A DNA stretch of 64,000 nt, taken from NCBI RefSeq assembly GCF_937616625.2, contig NC_065571.1:9364501-9428500 (forward strand). The letters run 5' to 3'. Below, piece after piece: positions 1 through 10,517 of this stretch. The DNA comes from Mercurialis annua. Its lineage: Eukaryota; Streptophyta; Magnoliopsida; Malpighiales; Euphorbiaceae. Position numbers and translations under genes: made by a program. The notes under the pieces are model-generated. The model saw only the letters and a program-made list of their open reading frames with translations. It made no database searches and was not told where the DNA came from. Within the stretch, counting starts at the first letter, position 1, and every line of letters begins with the position of its first letter.

Positions 1-190
1 AGTGATTTTTCGGGGATAACTGGGTATTGAGTGTTCTTCGTGTTCTTCGTGTTCTTCGTGTTCGTCTATTAGGAAAAACTTTTGTCTGTGTTTTTTACCT
101 TTAACCTTCTGAGACTAGGAATTTTGTTTTAAGACCTGTTTGTGATATCTCGGTAGTCCTTTTTACCTTAGGCTTCTATTCTCTTTAGGT

Positions 191-1928
191 ATGTCGGACG
201 AATATGATGAACACGAAGGTCAGGGTTATACCGACAACTGTGAAAGTGAGTCGGATGGGGTGGACGTGGACTCCCCTATTGAGAGGGTAGATAGACCGTT
301 TAAACGCCTTCGAAGAGGTGTTGAAGACGTTGCTGATCCCACCGAGCTCGAAGACTCGGTCATTCTAGTTCGGGACAGGAAGTCTAAAAAGAAAACCGGG
401 GAGGCCGGATCTGAAGCAGTTCCGACCGAGGAGAAGGTCGAGGTTACCCGTAAGGGTAAGGGGAAAGCTAAAGCTCCTGCTGAGAAAGTTAAGAAGGATG
501 AAGAGGAGTCTTTAGTCCCATCTCGGTGTACGGACGCTTATCTGGCTAAGGTCGGGCGTTTATTTGATATCAACGAACCGTATGCTCTCTCTTTGGTCCC
601 AGAGGGGGAGCTGGCCAATGTGACGACTGCTTCCAACACCATTACACTTTTCACCGAGCACCTGCAGTCCGGAATTCGCTTCCCGTTGGACCCCTTGTAC
701 GAGCAGCTAAGCCAAACGTACCGAGTTCCTCTTGCCCAGCTGCACCCCAACGCGTTGCGGCACTTTACATGCTTTTTAGTACGCTGTAAAGCCCATAAAA
801 TTGTCCCCAGCGTTCGTTTATTTGCTTGTCTCTATAGCATGACGCTGGTGGACAATCAACATTTTGCCCATTTCCGGTTTCGTCCGTCCCGGAGTGGATT
901 TATTGAGAAGGTGGTTTTAGGAATGCAAGATTCTTTGAAGCACTGGCGGGAAGATTTCTTCCGAGTAACGAGGTCGGATCAGAAGGATTTCCTATCTTGC
1001 AAGTTGTGGGTTAATAAACCACAAGTGCTAGACAAGTCTTTCTTTACCCCTGGCGATCTGGAGTACGCCAGCATAGATCTCCTCCACAAAGCTAACCTTG
1101 CTCGGGGGATCCCACATGCAAACCATCTATTCCCTAAATTGCCCCTTAAGTACTGGTCTAAAGATAAGAAGGCTGTGATGGCTAACGGTATATGTCTTGG
1201 TGTTTGATTTTTGTTTTTGGTTGTTTTTTCTTCTCTTCTTTTTTTTTTATTTTAGGTATATGTACTGACTGATCTCAATATTTGATTTTGCAGTGGAGAT
1301 TGATCCCTCTAGGTTGAAGAAAAGGCCTCAGAAGAAAAAGAAAAATGAGCCTCTTCTTGCTGCTCAAGCGAAACCTGCTGCTCCGGGCAACGTGGCTCCG
1401 AGCAACTTGGCTGCTGGCCCCGCTGCTCAAACTCCCGTTCTCTTGGCTCAGCAGAGCCCGGTTCGGATATCCAACGATGATCCGGAAGGTCGAGACTTTG
1501 TCCTTCCGGAACATCGTAACTTACCTGACCGGGTGTCTACCTCTGACGAGGCCAATCAGCCTCTCCGGGTTCCGGTCAAAGATCTTCTGCAGATTATCGA
1601 CCTTGACCTGACCACCCTTCAGACTGAAAGGTCGGGTAAAAGAAAGAGAGAAGATGGCAACCCGGATGCTTCCACCTCCTCCGAGATTCCAGTGATAACG
1701 CCTGCGATGTTTTTCGATTGGATGTCGCTGTGCTGTATGAAGAATCATCTGGCTGTTACCCTGGATACTCTACCGGTTGCTGATGAGGTAGCTCGGGTCA
1801 CTACTTTCCCTGATGACCGGGCCCTTTATAGGCAAGCCTCTCCACGGAATTTTGGGGCGATGATCTCCTCCCTTAGCCTTAAGGTATTTTGTTGTTGTTT
1901 TCTTTCTTTCTTCTTTTTTTTTTTTTTT

Positions 1929-1960
<32 letters not shown>

Positions 1961-2651
1961 TTTTTACTTATTGCGTGTTGTTTTTGTTTTTATTTTCATT
2001 CAGTCGGCTCAGGTTGGTCACCTGGTGACCGAGGCATATGGGAAGCTCCATGATGACTGGGAGGCGGTGTGCCAGCAGCTGAAGGTGGAGAAAGAGCGGT
2101 TGGTTGAAGCTAAGGAAGCTCTGGAGAGGGAGAAAGATCTGTTGAAGGAGAAAACCCAACGGGTTGAGGAACTGGAAAAGAGGACGTCGGATGACGCTGT
2201 TAGGATGGAGGGCCTGTCGGGTGAGGTTGTTGCTCTGACTAAAGACCGAGATGATTTAAAAAGAGATTTTGAAGAGCAACTCTGCGATATCACCAAGAGG
2301 AACTCTATAGCGGTCGATCAACTGAAAGATGAAGCGGTACAGCTTCGGAAGCAGGCCGAGGTGCATGATGAGCAATTGAGATCCCAACTTCTGGCGAGGG
2401 ATGAGGAATGGGGGGTTAAGCTGACCGAAAAGGAAGATAAACTTTATGAGAACCTTCGCCAAATCCTTCGTGCTGGTGAGAAGAAGGTTTCAGATGCTGC
2501 CCGAGCTCTGGGAGGGGAGGATGTAGACTTAACCCCTTTCGAGCTCGATATTGATGAGCTGATAAAGATTGTGCCTACTCTCCCTCCCGAAGAAGAAGAG
2601 GATGATTACCTCGTTTCTCCGGAGGAGGATGATAGGGCTCCTGGGGCGTGA
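191..2651 (+). CDS. Antisense additional ORF of the Tat element, three exons, Transposase_28-like
   Basis: Exons 191-1187, 1294-1883 and 2004-2651 join in frame to about 744 residues. Intron 1 (1188-1293) is GT...AG at phase 1; intron 2 (1884-2003) is GT...AG at phase 0 and holds a very long T-rich tract. Without splicing the first frame stops at 1207, and the second reads the T tract as poly-Phe. The region at about residues 133-218 (ITLFTEHLQSGIRFPLDPLY, then PLAQLHPNALRHF) resembles the putative gypsy-type transposon domain known as Transposase_28 (PF04195). Lysine-rich patches (KKRPQKKKK) could be nuclear signals. Exon 3 encodes a long charged coiled coil (EKERLVEAKEALEREKDLLK) and an acidic tail. 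The function of these antisense ORFs is not known. The start codon aligns with the related ORF at 51180. Confidence 0.75.
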
Positions 2652-3003
2652 TGTAATTCATTTTTTTGTAGAAACAATATTTGTTGGATCCCTTAGTGGG
2701 GTCCTGTTTTGACTTTTGCAGTACGTTTAACGAACTTTTGTATCTTGGTTTGAATACTTTTTAATATTTTTGTTTCTTGCCTTTCCTTTCCTTTACCGAG
2801 CTATTTTTCCTTTGCAGGTTCTGATTTTGTGTTTTTGTTTAAGTGTTGGAATTCTATGTTCTTTCGAAGTGCATGATAGTTTATCTCGGTACATAATAGG
2901 TTTTTACTTATTGCTTGGTCACCAAAATAAAATTGAAAAAGGTAGTTCTGAAGATGGTTAAAAATATGCTTTCTAGATGTGCTGTCGTTGGGCGGCCACA
3001 GGG
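2652..3003. other. Spacer between antisense gene and tandem array
   Basis: This stretch is T-rich on the plus strand and probably holds the 3' untranslated region of the antisense gene. I see no conserved coding sequence in it. Confidence 0.5.
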
Positions 3004-3420
3004 TTCTTAGGCCGGCCTGAGCCTTTCTTAGGACGGCCGAGGCCTTTCTTTGGTCGGCCGAGGCCTTTCTTAGGACGGCCGAGGCCTTTCTTAGGACGGC
3101 CGAGGCCTTTCTTAGGACGGCCGAGGCCTTTCTTAGGACGGCCGAGGCCTTTCTTAGGACGGCCGAGGCCTTTCTTAGGACGGCCGAGGCCTTTCTTAGG
3201 ACGGCCGAGGCCTTTCTTAGGACGGCCGAGGCCTTTCTTAGGACGGCCGAAGCCTTTCTTAGGACGGCCGAAGCCTTTCTTAGGACGGCCGAAGCCTTTC
3301 TTAGGACGGCCGAAGCCTTTCTTAGGACGGCCGAAGCCTTTCTTAGGACGGCCGAAGCCTTTCTTAGGACGGCCGAAGCCTTTCTTAGGACGGCCGAAGC
3401 CTTTCTTAGTACATAGGTCT
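3004..3420. repeat. 21-bp tandem array, 19 units plus a partial unit
   Basis: The unit TTCTTAGGACGGCCGAGGCCT repeats every 21 bp from 3004 to 3402, followed by a partial copy. Units 2-11 carry GAGGCC and units 12-19 carry GAAGCC, so the array has two homogeneous blocks; unit 1 (TGAGCC) and unit 3 (TTTGGT) are variants. The period is a multiple of three, so the plus strand stays open as a heptapeptide repeat (GRPRPFL, then GRPKPFL). That frame has no other protein-like content. Each unit contains the palindrome CGGCCG. The position between pol and the antisense ORF matches the amplified repeat described for Retand elements. Confidence 0.95.
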
Positions 3421-3585
3421 TTTAAACTTTTCTTTTTATATATAAGGGGAAAAACTTATGTTTGAGTTTTACAAAAGCCTAACCCAAACATAAGTGAAAA
3501 AACCCCTGAACCTCAACTTACAACAACGAAAAATGCTTAAATAAAGGTAAACATAGAGCGCCCAAAAACTGCTTCTAACTTCCTG

Positions 3586-6500
3586 CTACTGGTAGTATTT
3601 CCTTAGCACTTGCGAGTTCCATGTTCGTGGTATGGTCTTACCAGACATAGAGGCCAAGTGATATGCTCCCCCTTTGCCGACCTGAACAACCCGGTATGGC
3701 CCTTCCCAATTTGCTTCTAATTTGCCTACCCCAGCATTTCCTTTTCCGATATCAGCTCTTCTACGCACAAGATCACCCAACTGAAAAACCTGGGGCTTGA
3801 CTCTGTTGTTATGGTATCTCGCCATTCTTTGTTTATATGCTTCTATATAAGCAGAGGCTTTCTCCCTTCTTTCTTGGAGTAAATCCAGGCTTAGCCTTTG
3901 TTCTTCCTCATTTGTTGCTTCATTGAAAAACTGGACTCTTAGAGTAGGCATACCGAGCTCTACTGGCACCATGGCTTCGCATCCGTATGTTAGAGAGAAA
4001 GGAGTTTCACCGGTTCCCTCTCGTGGTGTTGTTCGGTAAGCCCATAGTACGTTTTGCAGCTCCTCCACCCATTTCTTCTTCCTGGCGTCTAGCCTTGTCT
4101 TCAGTCCTTTTAAGATGGTCCGATTTGTTACTTCGGTCATGCCATTGCTTTGTGGGTGTGTCACTGAAGTGAACCGGAGATCGATTTCTGACTTGGCACA
4201 AAAAGCTTTAAACTTCTTGCAGTCGAACTGCTTCCCATTGTCAGCTATCAGAACTCGTGGGAGCCCAAATCGACAGACTATTTCTTTCCAAAAGAACTCT
4301 CTAACCCGAGCAGATGTGATGTCGCTTACTGCTTCTGCCTCGACCCACTTAGTAAAATGGTCAATTGCCACGATGAGGAATTTCCTCTTCCGAGTCGCTG
4401 GCGGGAAAGGACCCAGGATATCAATTCCCCAGGTGGAGAAAGGCCAAGGACTGATGATTGGTGATTGCTCGGTGGTGGGGGTGTGCCTTAAATTCTGGTG
4501 TTGTTGACATCTTTCACATTTTTTCACCAGATCTTCAGCTTGCTTAAGCATCAATGGCCAGTAATATCCTTGCAGGACTACCTTTTTGACTAGTGACCGC
4601 GGTGCGATATGGGAACCGCATATGCCCTCATGTACTTCTTTCAAGACATATTCTCCTTCTTCGGCAGTTAAACATCGAGACCAAGGTCGGAGGAAAGATT
4701 TTCTGTAGAGGGTCCCATCTAGAAAGGCATAGTGCGGTGCTTGACATAGGATCTTGTAGGCCGACCTCTTATCCTCTGGGAGACTACCTTCTGTTAGATA
4801 CCGAGCAATGCCAGTCATCCATTCATCTAACGGTTGGGTAAGGAAAATTGTCTCGGGGTAATCTATACTCGATTGGGCGAGAGTGGAAAAATGCACCCCG
4901 GCTAGCCTCTCTCCTCGGGCAGCAGACTTAGCCAACCGATCAGCCTCTTCATTCTGAGACCGGGGTACTTGCTCAAACTCCCATTTTCCCCCACGATCGG
5001 ATATTCGGTCAAGAAAGTACTTTGCTCTATCCACGTATCTCCTCATTTCAGGATCTTTTGCTTCGAAAGTTCCTGAAATTTGCTTCACCACTAACTGTGA
5101 GTCACTCTTAATTAGTACTTGCTCTGCTTTGACTATGTTGGCCAACCGGAGTCCGGCCAAGAGTGCCTCGTATTCCGCCGCATTGTTGGATGCTTTGAAA
5201 CTGAATTTCACTGAGCTCCTCAATTCAGCGCCTAAGGGTCCTTTTAAGACTATACCGGCTCCCGCTCCTTCTAAGTTGGATGCCCCATCCACCTCTAGGA
5301 TCCAACTTATCAATTCTGTGTCTATTTCTGCCGGTTGATCGTGAGTAGTTGTTTCAGCCACAAAATCTGCCAGAACTTGTGCTTTCAGGGCTGGCCTAGC
5401 TTCGTACCTGATGTCAAAGCCACTCATCTGAACCGACCACGAAGCCATTCTGCCGGAGGTTTCTGGTCGGTGTAATGCTTTCTTCAATGGCTGGTTGGTT
5501 CGTACTACTATTACGTGTGCCTCGAAATACCTCCTTAGCTTTAATGCTGCCGATCTGAGCGCCAAAGCAAACTTCTCGATTTTTGCATATCGTACCTCGG
5601 GTCCCTTCAAGACCTTGCTAGTATAGTATATTGGTGTTTGGAGACCCAACTCTTCTTTGACCAGGACTGCAGCTACCGTCTCTTCCGCCACTGCAAGGTA
5701 CAAGTACAGGATCTCTCCTGGCTCTGGCTTTCCAAGTACTGGCAGAGTGCAAAGATAAACCTTTAGTTCTTCAAACGCCTTTTCGCATTCGTCATTCCAT
5801 TGGAAGTTCTTCGTATTTTTCAATGTTTTGAAAAATGGTAAACATCGTCTTGCCGAGCAGCTCATAAAACGACCGAGTGCAGTCACACACCCATTTAACT
5901 TCTGCACTTCCTTCACCGTTCGAGGTGCTTTCATCTCTTTGATTGCTTCGATTTTCACCGGGTTGGCTTCTATCCCTTTCTCGGACACTACATGCCCCAA
6001 GAACTTCCCCGATCTCACAGCAAATACACATTTATCCGGGTTGAGCTTTATGTTGTATTTCCTTAGCTTGGCGAAAGTTTCTGCGAGGTCTTTTGCGTGG
6101 CCTTCAATGCTTCTGGATTTCACTACTATGTCGTCTACGTATACCTCCACATTCCGACCCAACTGGTCATCGAACACGTAATTCATTAACCTCTGGTAAG
6201 TTGCTCCAGCATTTTTCAATCCAAAAGGCATTTTCTGGTAACAAAATGTTCCCATGTCTGTGACAAAAGATGTTTTCTCCTCATCTTCTTCATCCATTGG
6301 CACCTGATGGTAACCCTGGGAAGCATCTAAAAACGCAAAAACCGCAAAGCCGCAGGTCGCATCTACCAGCTGGTCAATGCTCGGTAGAGGGAAACTGTCC
6401 TTCGGGCAAGCATTGTTAAGATCGGTATAATCTATACAAAGCCGCCATTTTCCATTTGCTTTTTTGATCAATACCGCGTTAGCGAGCCACTCCGAGTGGT

Positions 6501-9462
6501 GAACCTTTCTGATGAAACCTGCTTTGAGCAGCTTGTCGACTTCTTCTTTGATCGCTATTTGTTTTTCGAGAGAGAAAACCCTCTTCTTTTGCTTCACCGG
6601 CTTACAATTGGGGTCAACTTTCAGCTTATGAGTTATGACTTGAGGATCTACCCCCCCGATCTCCTCCGGCTTATTAGAGAACTCGGATGCAAATTCCCGT
6701 ATCTGTTGTATGACAGCTGCTCGGCCCTCTGATGGCCAATTTATGCCCATTTGTACAGTCATGTCACTATTAGGGAGTTGGACTGCTTCCAAAGGCTCGG
6801 GTGGCTTTTGACCCTTCTTTTCTTTCAAAGTGAGTTCTGGGGTCTCGATATTCATTGATTCTACAGCGGGCTGAATTGTGGTCATGTAGCATTCTCTAGA
6901 TACCCTCTGGTCACCTCGTATGGCGATTACTCCCTTCTCAGTCGGCACTTTCATCATCACATATCTAATACAAGTAGCAGCACCTGTACTATACAACATA
7001 GGTCTACCCAGTATACCATTATAAGCTAGTGGCATATCGACAATCATAAAAGGAGTTTTTACCTGCCTTGTTGGTTCCGCCAAAATTCCAGCTCGTCCCT
7101 CCTTTTGTGGGATTTCGACACCGAGTATTAAGTCTAGCTCAATCATTCCTTCCGGGCTTACAGGTGTTCCTCCTAGACCGAGGAGAGGTGTACTGACCGG
7201 TTTAAGCTCTGATCGGGTGCCTCCCAATTGTAAATACGCTGCCAAAGTTAGCAGATTCACCGAACTCCCATCGTCTACTAAAAGTCGTCTTACCCATTTT
7301 AGTTGGATAACCGCCGAAATAACCAGAGCATCCTCATGAGGGAACTCTACTCCCTTGCCATCCTCTAGAGAAAACGATACTTCGGGCCACCGGGGTCCCT
7401 CCATGACCGACATCACCGTTTTCTGTTTTTTCTTGCAACGTCTCTCTGAGCTTACAGTTCCTCCTGCCAGCGTATTAATCACTCCGGTTATTTGAGACCT
7501 CTTAGCCTGGGGATCAGGCTCCCGAGATGTACTAGGCTCACTTCGAACTGGGTTAGGTCGGCTCGTCGGTGGCTGTTGCGGGGGATTGGTTACGAAACCC
7601 TTCAACCTTCCTCTGCACACCATTCGATCCAGCTCTCTTCTCAAATTACCGCAATCTTTGGTCTCATGGCCGTGCCCCTCATGGAAATCACACCATTTTG
7701 TTTTATCTCCCTCTCTCGTCATCCGGGGTGGGTAAGAGATATACTCATTATTAGCTTTTATCCACATCAGGATCTGATCTCGGGGAGTATTTAACGGCAC
7801 AAAATGCCTCTCCTGCCCTCTGTTGTCGATGTAACTATCTTCACCTCCTCCGATATTGTAGCTCGGTCTGAAGTTTGTAGTTTCTCCACTGTTTCGGCCG
7901 GGGCCACCCTGGAACTGGGGTCTCCCTCTCCCCCCTGGTTCATAATTAGATCGGAAACGCTCCTGGCTTCTCCCCCCTCCTGGGGAGTTGTGCTTCTGGG
8001 TATTTGGTACCGAGCTGGGTGCCTGTCTCTGTCGCTCCTCATCCAAATTCATATAATTCCATGCTCGATCCATAAGCTCAGTGTATGTCTCCACTGGGTT
8101 AGTTATAAGACTGTCTCGGAACGATCCCATGGTGGTGTTATCCTTCATGGCGTCAATGGCTGTATCATCAATGAGATTTTCCACTTGGACCGCTTCCGAG
8201 TTGAAACGAGATATGTAATCCTTCAGACTTTCTCCCGGTTTCTGAAAACATTTCTTTAAGTCGGAGGACTTTTTCTTCCTCTGTATGCTCGGAGCGAAGT
8301 GTGTTTTAAAAGCTAGCGCCAAAGCTTGGAAACTTTCAATGGATCCATCCGCCAGACTTTGATACCAATTCTGCGCAGCATCAACCAAGGTGGTCGGGAA
8401 GATCTTACAGATGGAGGCATCAGAAACGTTCTGAACACTCATTGATACCTGAAAACAATTTAGATGTGTCATTGGATCAGTTTTTCCATTATACTGCTTT
8501 ATAGTGGGGTATTTAAACTTATCTGGGAATGGTTCGTCGAGGATAGCTCGGCTGAGGGGGCTTCCTATGCCAAGCAAGGTAACCGGTCTCGACATAGCTT
8601 TGTTCCCCTTCTGTTTGGCTAGCTCAGCCTGGACCAGTCGTGTGACTTCAGCACCTATCGATTTCCTGTCCGGGTGGTCGTTGCCCGAGCTATGTACACT
8701 TTCAGCTACTTCCTTCCTAGCTGGCGGGACTCCTGCCCTAGCAGCCTGCAGAGGTCCCACCACCGGATCTGGCACTTCTCTTCCCAAGCCGGTTGTATTA
8801 CGCGGTCTATCCGGTGGTAGGTCCTCTCCGTGCAATCCCTCCCTCGGAGGAATAGCAGCGTTCTGGCCTTCTGCTCCCAGAACTGTAGCACCTTCAGCAG
8901 GTATACCCCGACCTCCGGTCACCCGTGTTGTGCTTGGATGCACTGGGGTTGGAGTTGTAGCGGCGTTGTATCCTGGGTAATACTGGGCCATGACAGCAAG
9001 ATGCATTTGCTGGGCCTGATGCAACTGGCGAGCCATGTATTCCAGATATTCTTGAGCTTGTAAGACCGCCGGGGGTATATCTTGCCCAGAAACCGTTCCC
9101 GTTCCGATTGGCACCGGTGTAGCGTCTACCGGAAAACTGAGTTGAGTGGGAGGTAACGTGTTGTGGAGGAAGCTCTGTGGAACGGTGGTCCCTGGGGTGG
9201 ATAGAGTGGTATGACCAGTATCGGAGGTGAATGGGCTCACCCTAGGATAGTTCTCCATCCCATACGCGGGCATAAAACCAGCTCCGCTGCCAGAGGCCCT
9301 GGACCCTCCCATCTGAGTGTTGGCCGGAGGTGTTAAGCCAGTGATCACGGAAGTACGACCACTGGCAGAACTTCCCCCAACCGGAGTAGTATCCGCGACC
9401 GTCTCCAGAGGGTCTGTCCTCTCAATGACAGGGTCATTAGCCATTTTTTCAATCAGAATCAC
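3586..9462 (-). CDS. Gag-Pol polyprotein of Tat-type Ty3/gypsy retrotransposon
   Basis: One uninterrupted frame of 1958 residues. Domains in order: a Pro/Gly-rich N-terminus; Gag at about 305-470; a zinc-knuckle-like motif (CDFHEGHGHETKDC) near 590; an aspartic protease with VDDGSS at 729-734; reverse transcriptase with YVDD at 1108-1111; the usual degenerate RNase H; an additional archaeal-type RNase H starting near 1388 (VDGASNLEGAGAG, D1392); and integrase with an HHCC zinc region followed by D1681, D1741 and E1777. The spacing between the last two is 35 residues, as expected for DD35E. The dual RNase H is the hallmark of the Tat lineage. Gag and Pol share one frame, so no frameshift is needed. 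All catalytic residues I looked for are present. The nearest upstream signal is the primer-binding site, 54 bp before the start. Confidence 0.95.
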   Translation of the reverse strand: MILIEKMANDPVIERTDPLETVADTTPVGGSSASGRTSVITGLTPPANTQMGGSRASGSGAGFMPAYGMENYPRVSPFTSDTGHTTLSTPGTTVPQSFLHNTLPPTQLSFPVDATPVPIGTGTVSGQDIPPAVLQAQEYLEYMARQLHQAQQMHLAVMAQYYPGYNAATTPTPVHPSTTRVTGGRGIPAEGATVLGAEGQNAAIPPREGLHGEDLPPDRPRNTTGLGREVPDPVVGPLQAARAGVPPARKEVAESVHSSGNDHPDRKSIGAEVTRLVQAELAKQKGNKAMSRPVTLLGIGSPLSRAILDEPFPDKFKYPTIKQYNGKTDPMTHLNCFQVSMSVQNVSDASICKIFPTTLVDAAQNWYQSLADGSIESFQALALAFKTHFAPSIQRKKKSSDLKKCFQKPGESLKDYISRFNSEAVQVENLIDDTAIDAMKDNTTMGSFRDSLITNPVETYTELMDRAWNYMNLDEERQRQAPSSVPNTQKHNSPGGGRSQERFRSNYEPGGRGRPQFQGGPGRNSGETTNFRPSYNIGGGEDSYIDNRGQERHFVPLNTPRDQILMWIKANNEYISYPPRMTREGDKTKWCDFHEGHGHETKDCGNLRRELDRMVCRGRLKGFVTNPPQQPPTSRPNPVRSEPSTSREPDPQAKRSQITGVINTLAGGTVSSERRCKKKQKTVMSVMEGPRWPEVSFSLEDGKGVEFPHEDALVISAVIQLKWVRRLLVDDGSSVNLLTLAAYLQLGGTRSELKPVSTPLLGLGGTPVSPEGMIELDLILGVEIPQKEGRAGILAEPTRQVKTPFMIVDMPLAYNGILGRPMLYSTGAATCIRYVMMKVPTEKGVIAIRGDQRVSRECYMTTIQPAVESMNIETPELTLKEKKGQKPPEPLEAVQLPNSDMTVQMGINWPSEGRAAVIQQIREFASEFSNKPEEIGGVDPQVITHKLKVDPNCKPVKQKKRVFSLEKQIAIKEEVDKLLKAGFIRKVHHSEWLANAVLIKKANGKWRLCIDYTDLNNACPKDSFPLPSIDQLVDATCGFAVFAFLDASQGYHQVPMDEEDEEKTSFVTDMGTFCYQKMPFGLKNAGATYQRLMNYVFDDQLGRNVEVYVDDIVVKSRSIEGHAKDLAETFAKLRKYNIKLNPDKCVFAVRSGKFLGHVVSEKGIEANPVKIEAIKEMKAPRTVKEVQKLNGCVTALGRFMSCSARRCLPFFKTLKNTKNFQWNDECEKAFEELKVYLCTLPVLGKPEPGEILYLYLAVAEETVAAVLVKEELGLQTPIYYTSKVLKGPEVRYAKIEKFALALRSAALKLRRYFEAHVIVVRTNQPLKKALHRPETSGRMASWSVQMSGFDIRYEARPALKAQVLADFVAETTTHDQPAEIDTELISWILEVDGASNLEGAGAGIVLKGPLGAELRSSVKFSFKASNNAAEYEALLAGLRLANIVKAEQVLIKSDSQLVVKQISGTFEAKDPEMRRYVDRAKYFLDRISDRGGKWEFEQVPRSQNEEADRLAKSAARGERLAGVHFSTLAQSSIDYPETIFLTQPLDEWMTGIARYLTEGSLPEDKRSAYKILCQAPHYAFLDGTLYRKSFLRPWSRCLTAEEGEYVLKEVHEGICGSHIAPRSLVKKVVLQGYYWPLMLKQAEDLVKKCERCQQHQNLRHTPTTEQSPIISPWPFSTWGIDILGPFPPATRKRKFLIVAIDHFTKWVEAEAVSDITSARVREFFWKEIVCRFGLPRVLIADNGKQFDCKKFKAFCAKSEIDLRFTSVTHPQSNGMTEVTNRTILKGLKTRLDARKKKWVEELQNVLWAYRTTPREGTGETPFSLTYGCEAMVPVELGMPTLRVQFFNEATNEEEQRLSLDLLQERREKASAYIEAYKQRMARYHNNRVKPQVFQLGDLVRRRADIGKGNAGVGKLEANWEGPYRVVQVGKGGAYHLASMSGKTIPRTWNSQVLRKYYQ

Positions 9463-9515
9463 GCAACAATGTCACAAACTCAGACAAAAGAAGAGAAAAT
9501 GGGATATTTAAACGT

Positions 9516-9533
9516 TTCCCACAGACGGCGCCA
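9516..9533 (-). other. Primer-binding site
   Basis: On the minus strand this reads TGGCGCCGTCTGTGGGAA, two bases after the LTR end TTATCA. It begins with the TGG expected opposite a tRNA CCA end. I did not assign the tRNA with certainty. Confidence 0.85.
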
Positions 9534-9535
9534 AG

Positions 9536-10143
9536 TGATAAATCACCAACGCCTGGACCGGTCAGATGAACCTGAAAGAACAAGAACACAGAAAGTCAGA
9601 CGAAGAACCGGTGGAGGTCACCGGTAATTCGCTCCGACGATCAAGTCAGTATTTGCTTGGAGAAGAAGAAAGAAGAAGAGAAAAGAAGAGAAAAGAGTGT
9701 AGAGTGAGAAAAAAGAGATACCTTTAGGGTTTGCTGATAAGGTGGTTTATATAGTTTTACCTAGCACGTGTATTCCGTAGTGGATTCTTACTCTTTTTGG
9801 TCCCCACAACATCGGTTAGTAGACGTGGTTTGCTCACGTTGGATCTCGTTTCTCGAGTAAGATATGCAGTACATGGAAACGCCTATGTGTCAGATTCTGT
9901 TCAGAGTTTGTTATGGAAAATGCTAACTCGGCCAAACACCGTGAACCGAGCTATCTGATACCTGTGATAGAGGTATGGCTACTCCGGGATGGTTAATCAT
10001 GTAGTTCGGTCTCTCCGTGGTCTTTTCCTCTGGTAGATCGGTCGAAAATGGTCACTAGGTATTAGGTCCTTATGTTCGTTTGACCTGGTGAGGTTTCATG
10101 TTGGTGAGGCTGTTTCACCGCCTTGTTGCTGGTCTCATTATCA
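9536..10143 (-). repeat. 5' LTR of the Tat element (608 bp)
   Basis: The left edge follows the primer-binding site. The right edge is set by the inverted ends TGATAA/TTATCA. The five bases beyond it (GATAT) would be the target duplication, but its partner is outside the window. Confidence 0.85.
9746..9753 (-). promoter_or_regulatory. Probable TATA box of the Tat LTR
   Basis: On the minus strand this reads TATATAAA, about 390 bp into the LTR and about 290 bp before the Gag start, a suitable place for the U3/R promoter. Confidence 0.55.
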
Positions 10144-10174
10144 GATATTATAACTTTTAATTTTTCTTTTATTT

Positions 10175-10517
10175 AGGCCAAACCCATATAGAGGTCCCTA
10201 TATTTTATACTTTTTTTTTTTTCGGTAGGTCCTTATACTTTATTTTTATATTATCTGATCCCTCTACTTACCTATTTTTGATTTTCAGGTTCTTTGTGAG
10301 TTTTTTCAAGCCCCTTTACTTACAATTTTTGTTTCCTCCAGTCCCTCTACTTATAATTTTTGTTTCCTCCAACCACACAAAAGGACCGGAAAAAACTCAT
10401 AAAGGACTTGAAAATCAAAAATAGGTAAGTAGAGGGACCAAATAATACAAAAATGAAATATAAGGATCTACGGAAAAAAATGTGTAAAGTACAGGGACTT
10501 CTATATGTGTTAAGCCT
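10175..10517. mobile_element. Foldback MITE, 343 bp
   Basis: The ends AGGCCAAACCCATATAGAGG and AGGCTTAACACATATAGAAG (the latter on the minus strand) are inverted copies. The match runs inward almost to the centre, with inner arms around 10258-10305 and 10385-10435, so nearly the whole element folds into one hairpin. Superfamily not assigned; no clear target duplication. Confidence 0.75.

Larger units (their letters stand above)
1..10143 (-). mobile_element. Tat/Retand-type Ty3/gypsy LTR retrotransposon, 3' LTR outside window
   Basis: Seen on the minus strand, from right to left: LTR 9536-10143, primer-binding site 9516-9533, one Gag-Pol frame 9462-3586, a 21-bp tandem array 3004-3420, and a gene on the opposite strand at 191-2651. 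Tat-lineage elements are known for an archaeal-type RNase H in Pol and for additional ORFs downstream of pol, sometimes antisense; Retand elements also carry an amplified tandem repeat. This layout matches those descriptions. The related copy at 49962 has its LTR edge 624 bp before its antisense ORF, so the missing 3' LTR here should begin about 430 bp left of the window. An intact long Gag-Pol suggests recent activity, which is inference because LTR identity cannot be measured. Confidence 0.9.

Noticed and set aside
1293..2651. A separate second antisense gene starting at 1293, including a poly-Phe stretch
   Set aside because: In-frame GT-AG introns at 1188-1293 and 1884-2003 join it to the first exon and remove the T tract; the apparent start is a GTG next to a splice acceptor.
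3004..3420. CRISPR-like array
   Set aside because: Units are contiguous with no variable spacers, and the context is a plant retrotransposon.
2977..3465. A 162-codon frame encoding (GRPRPFL)n as a repeat protein gene
   Set aside because: The frame is open only because the DNA period is 21 bp. It has no signal, domain or related frame in the other Tat copy, so it is annotated as a tandem repeat.
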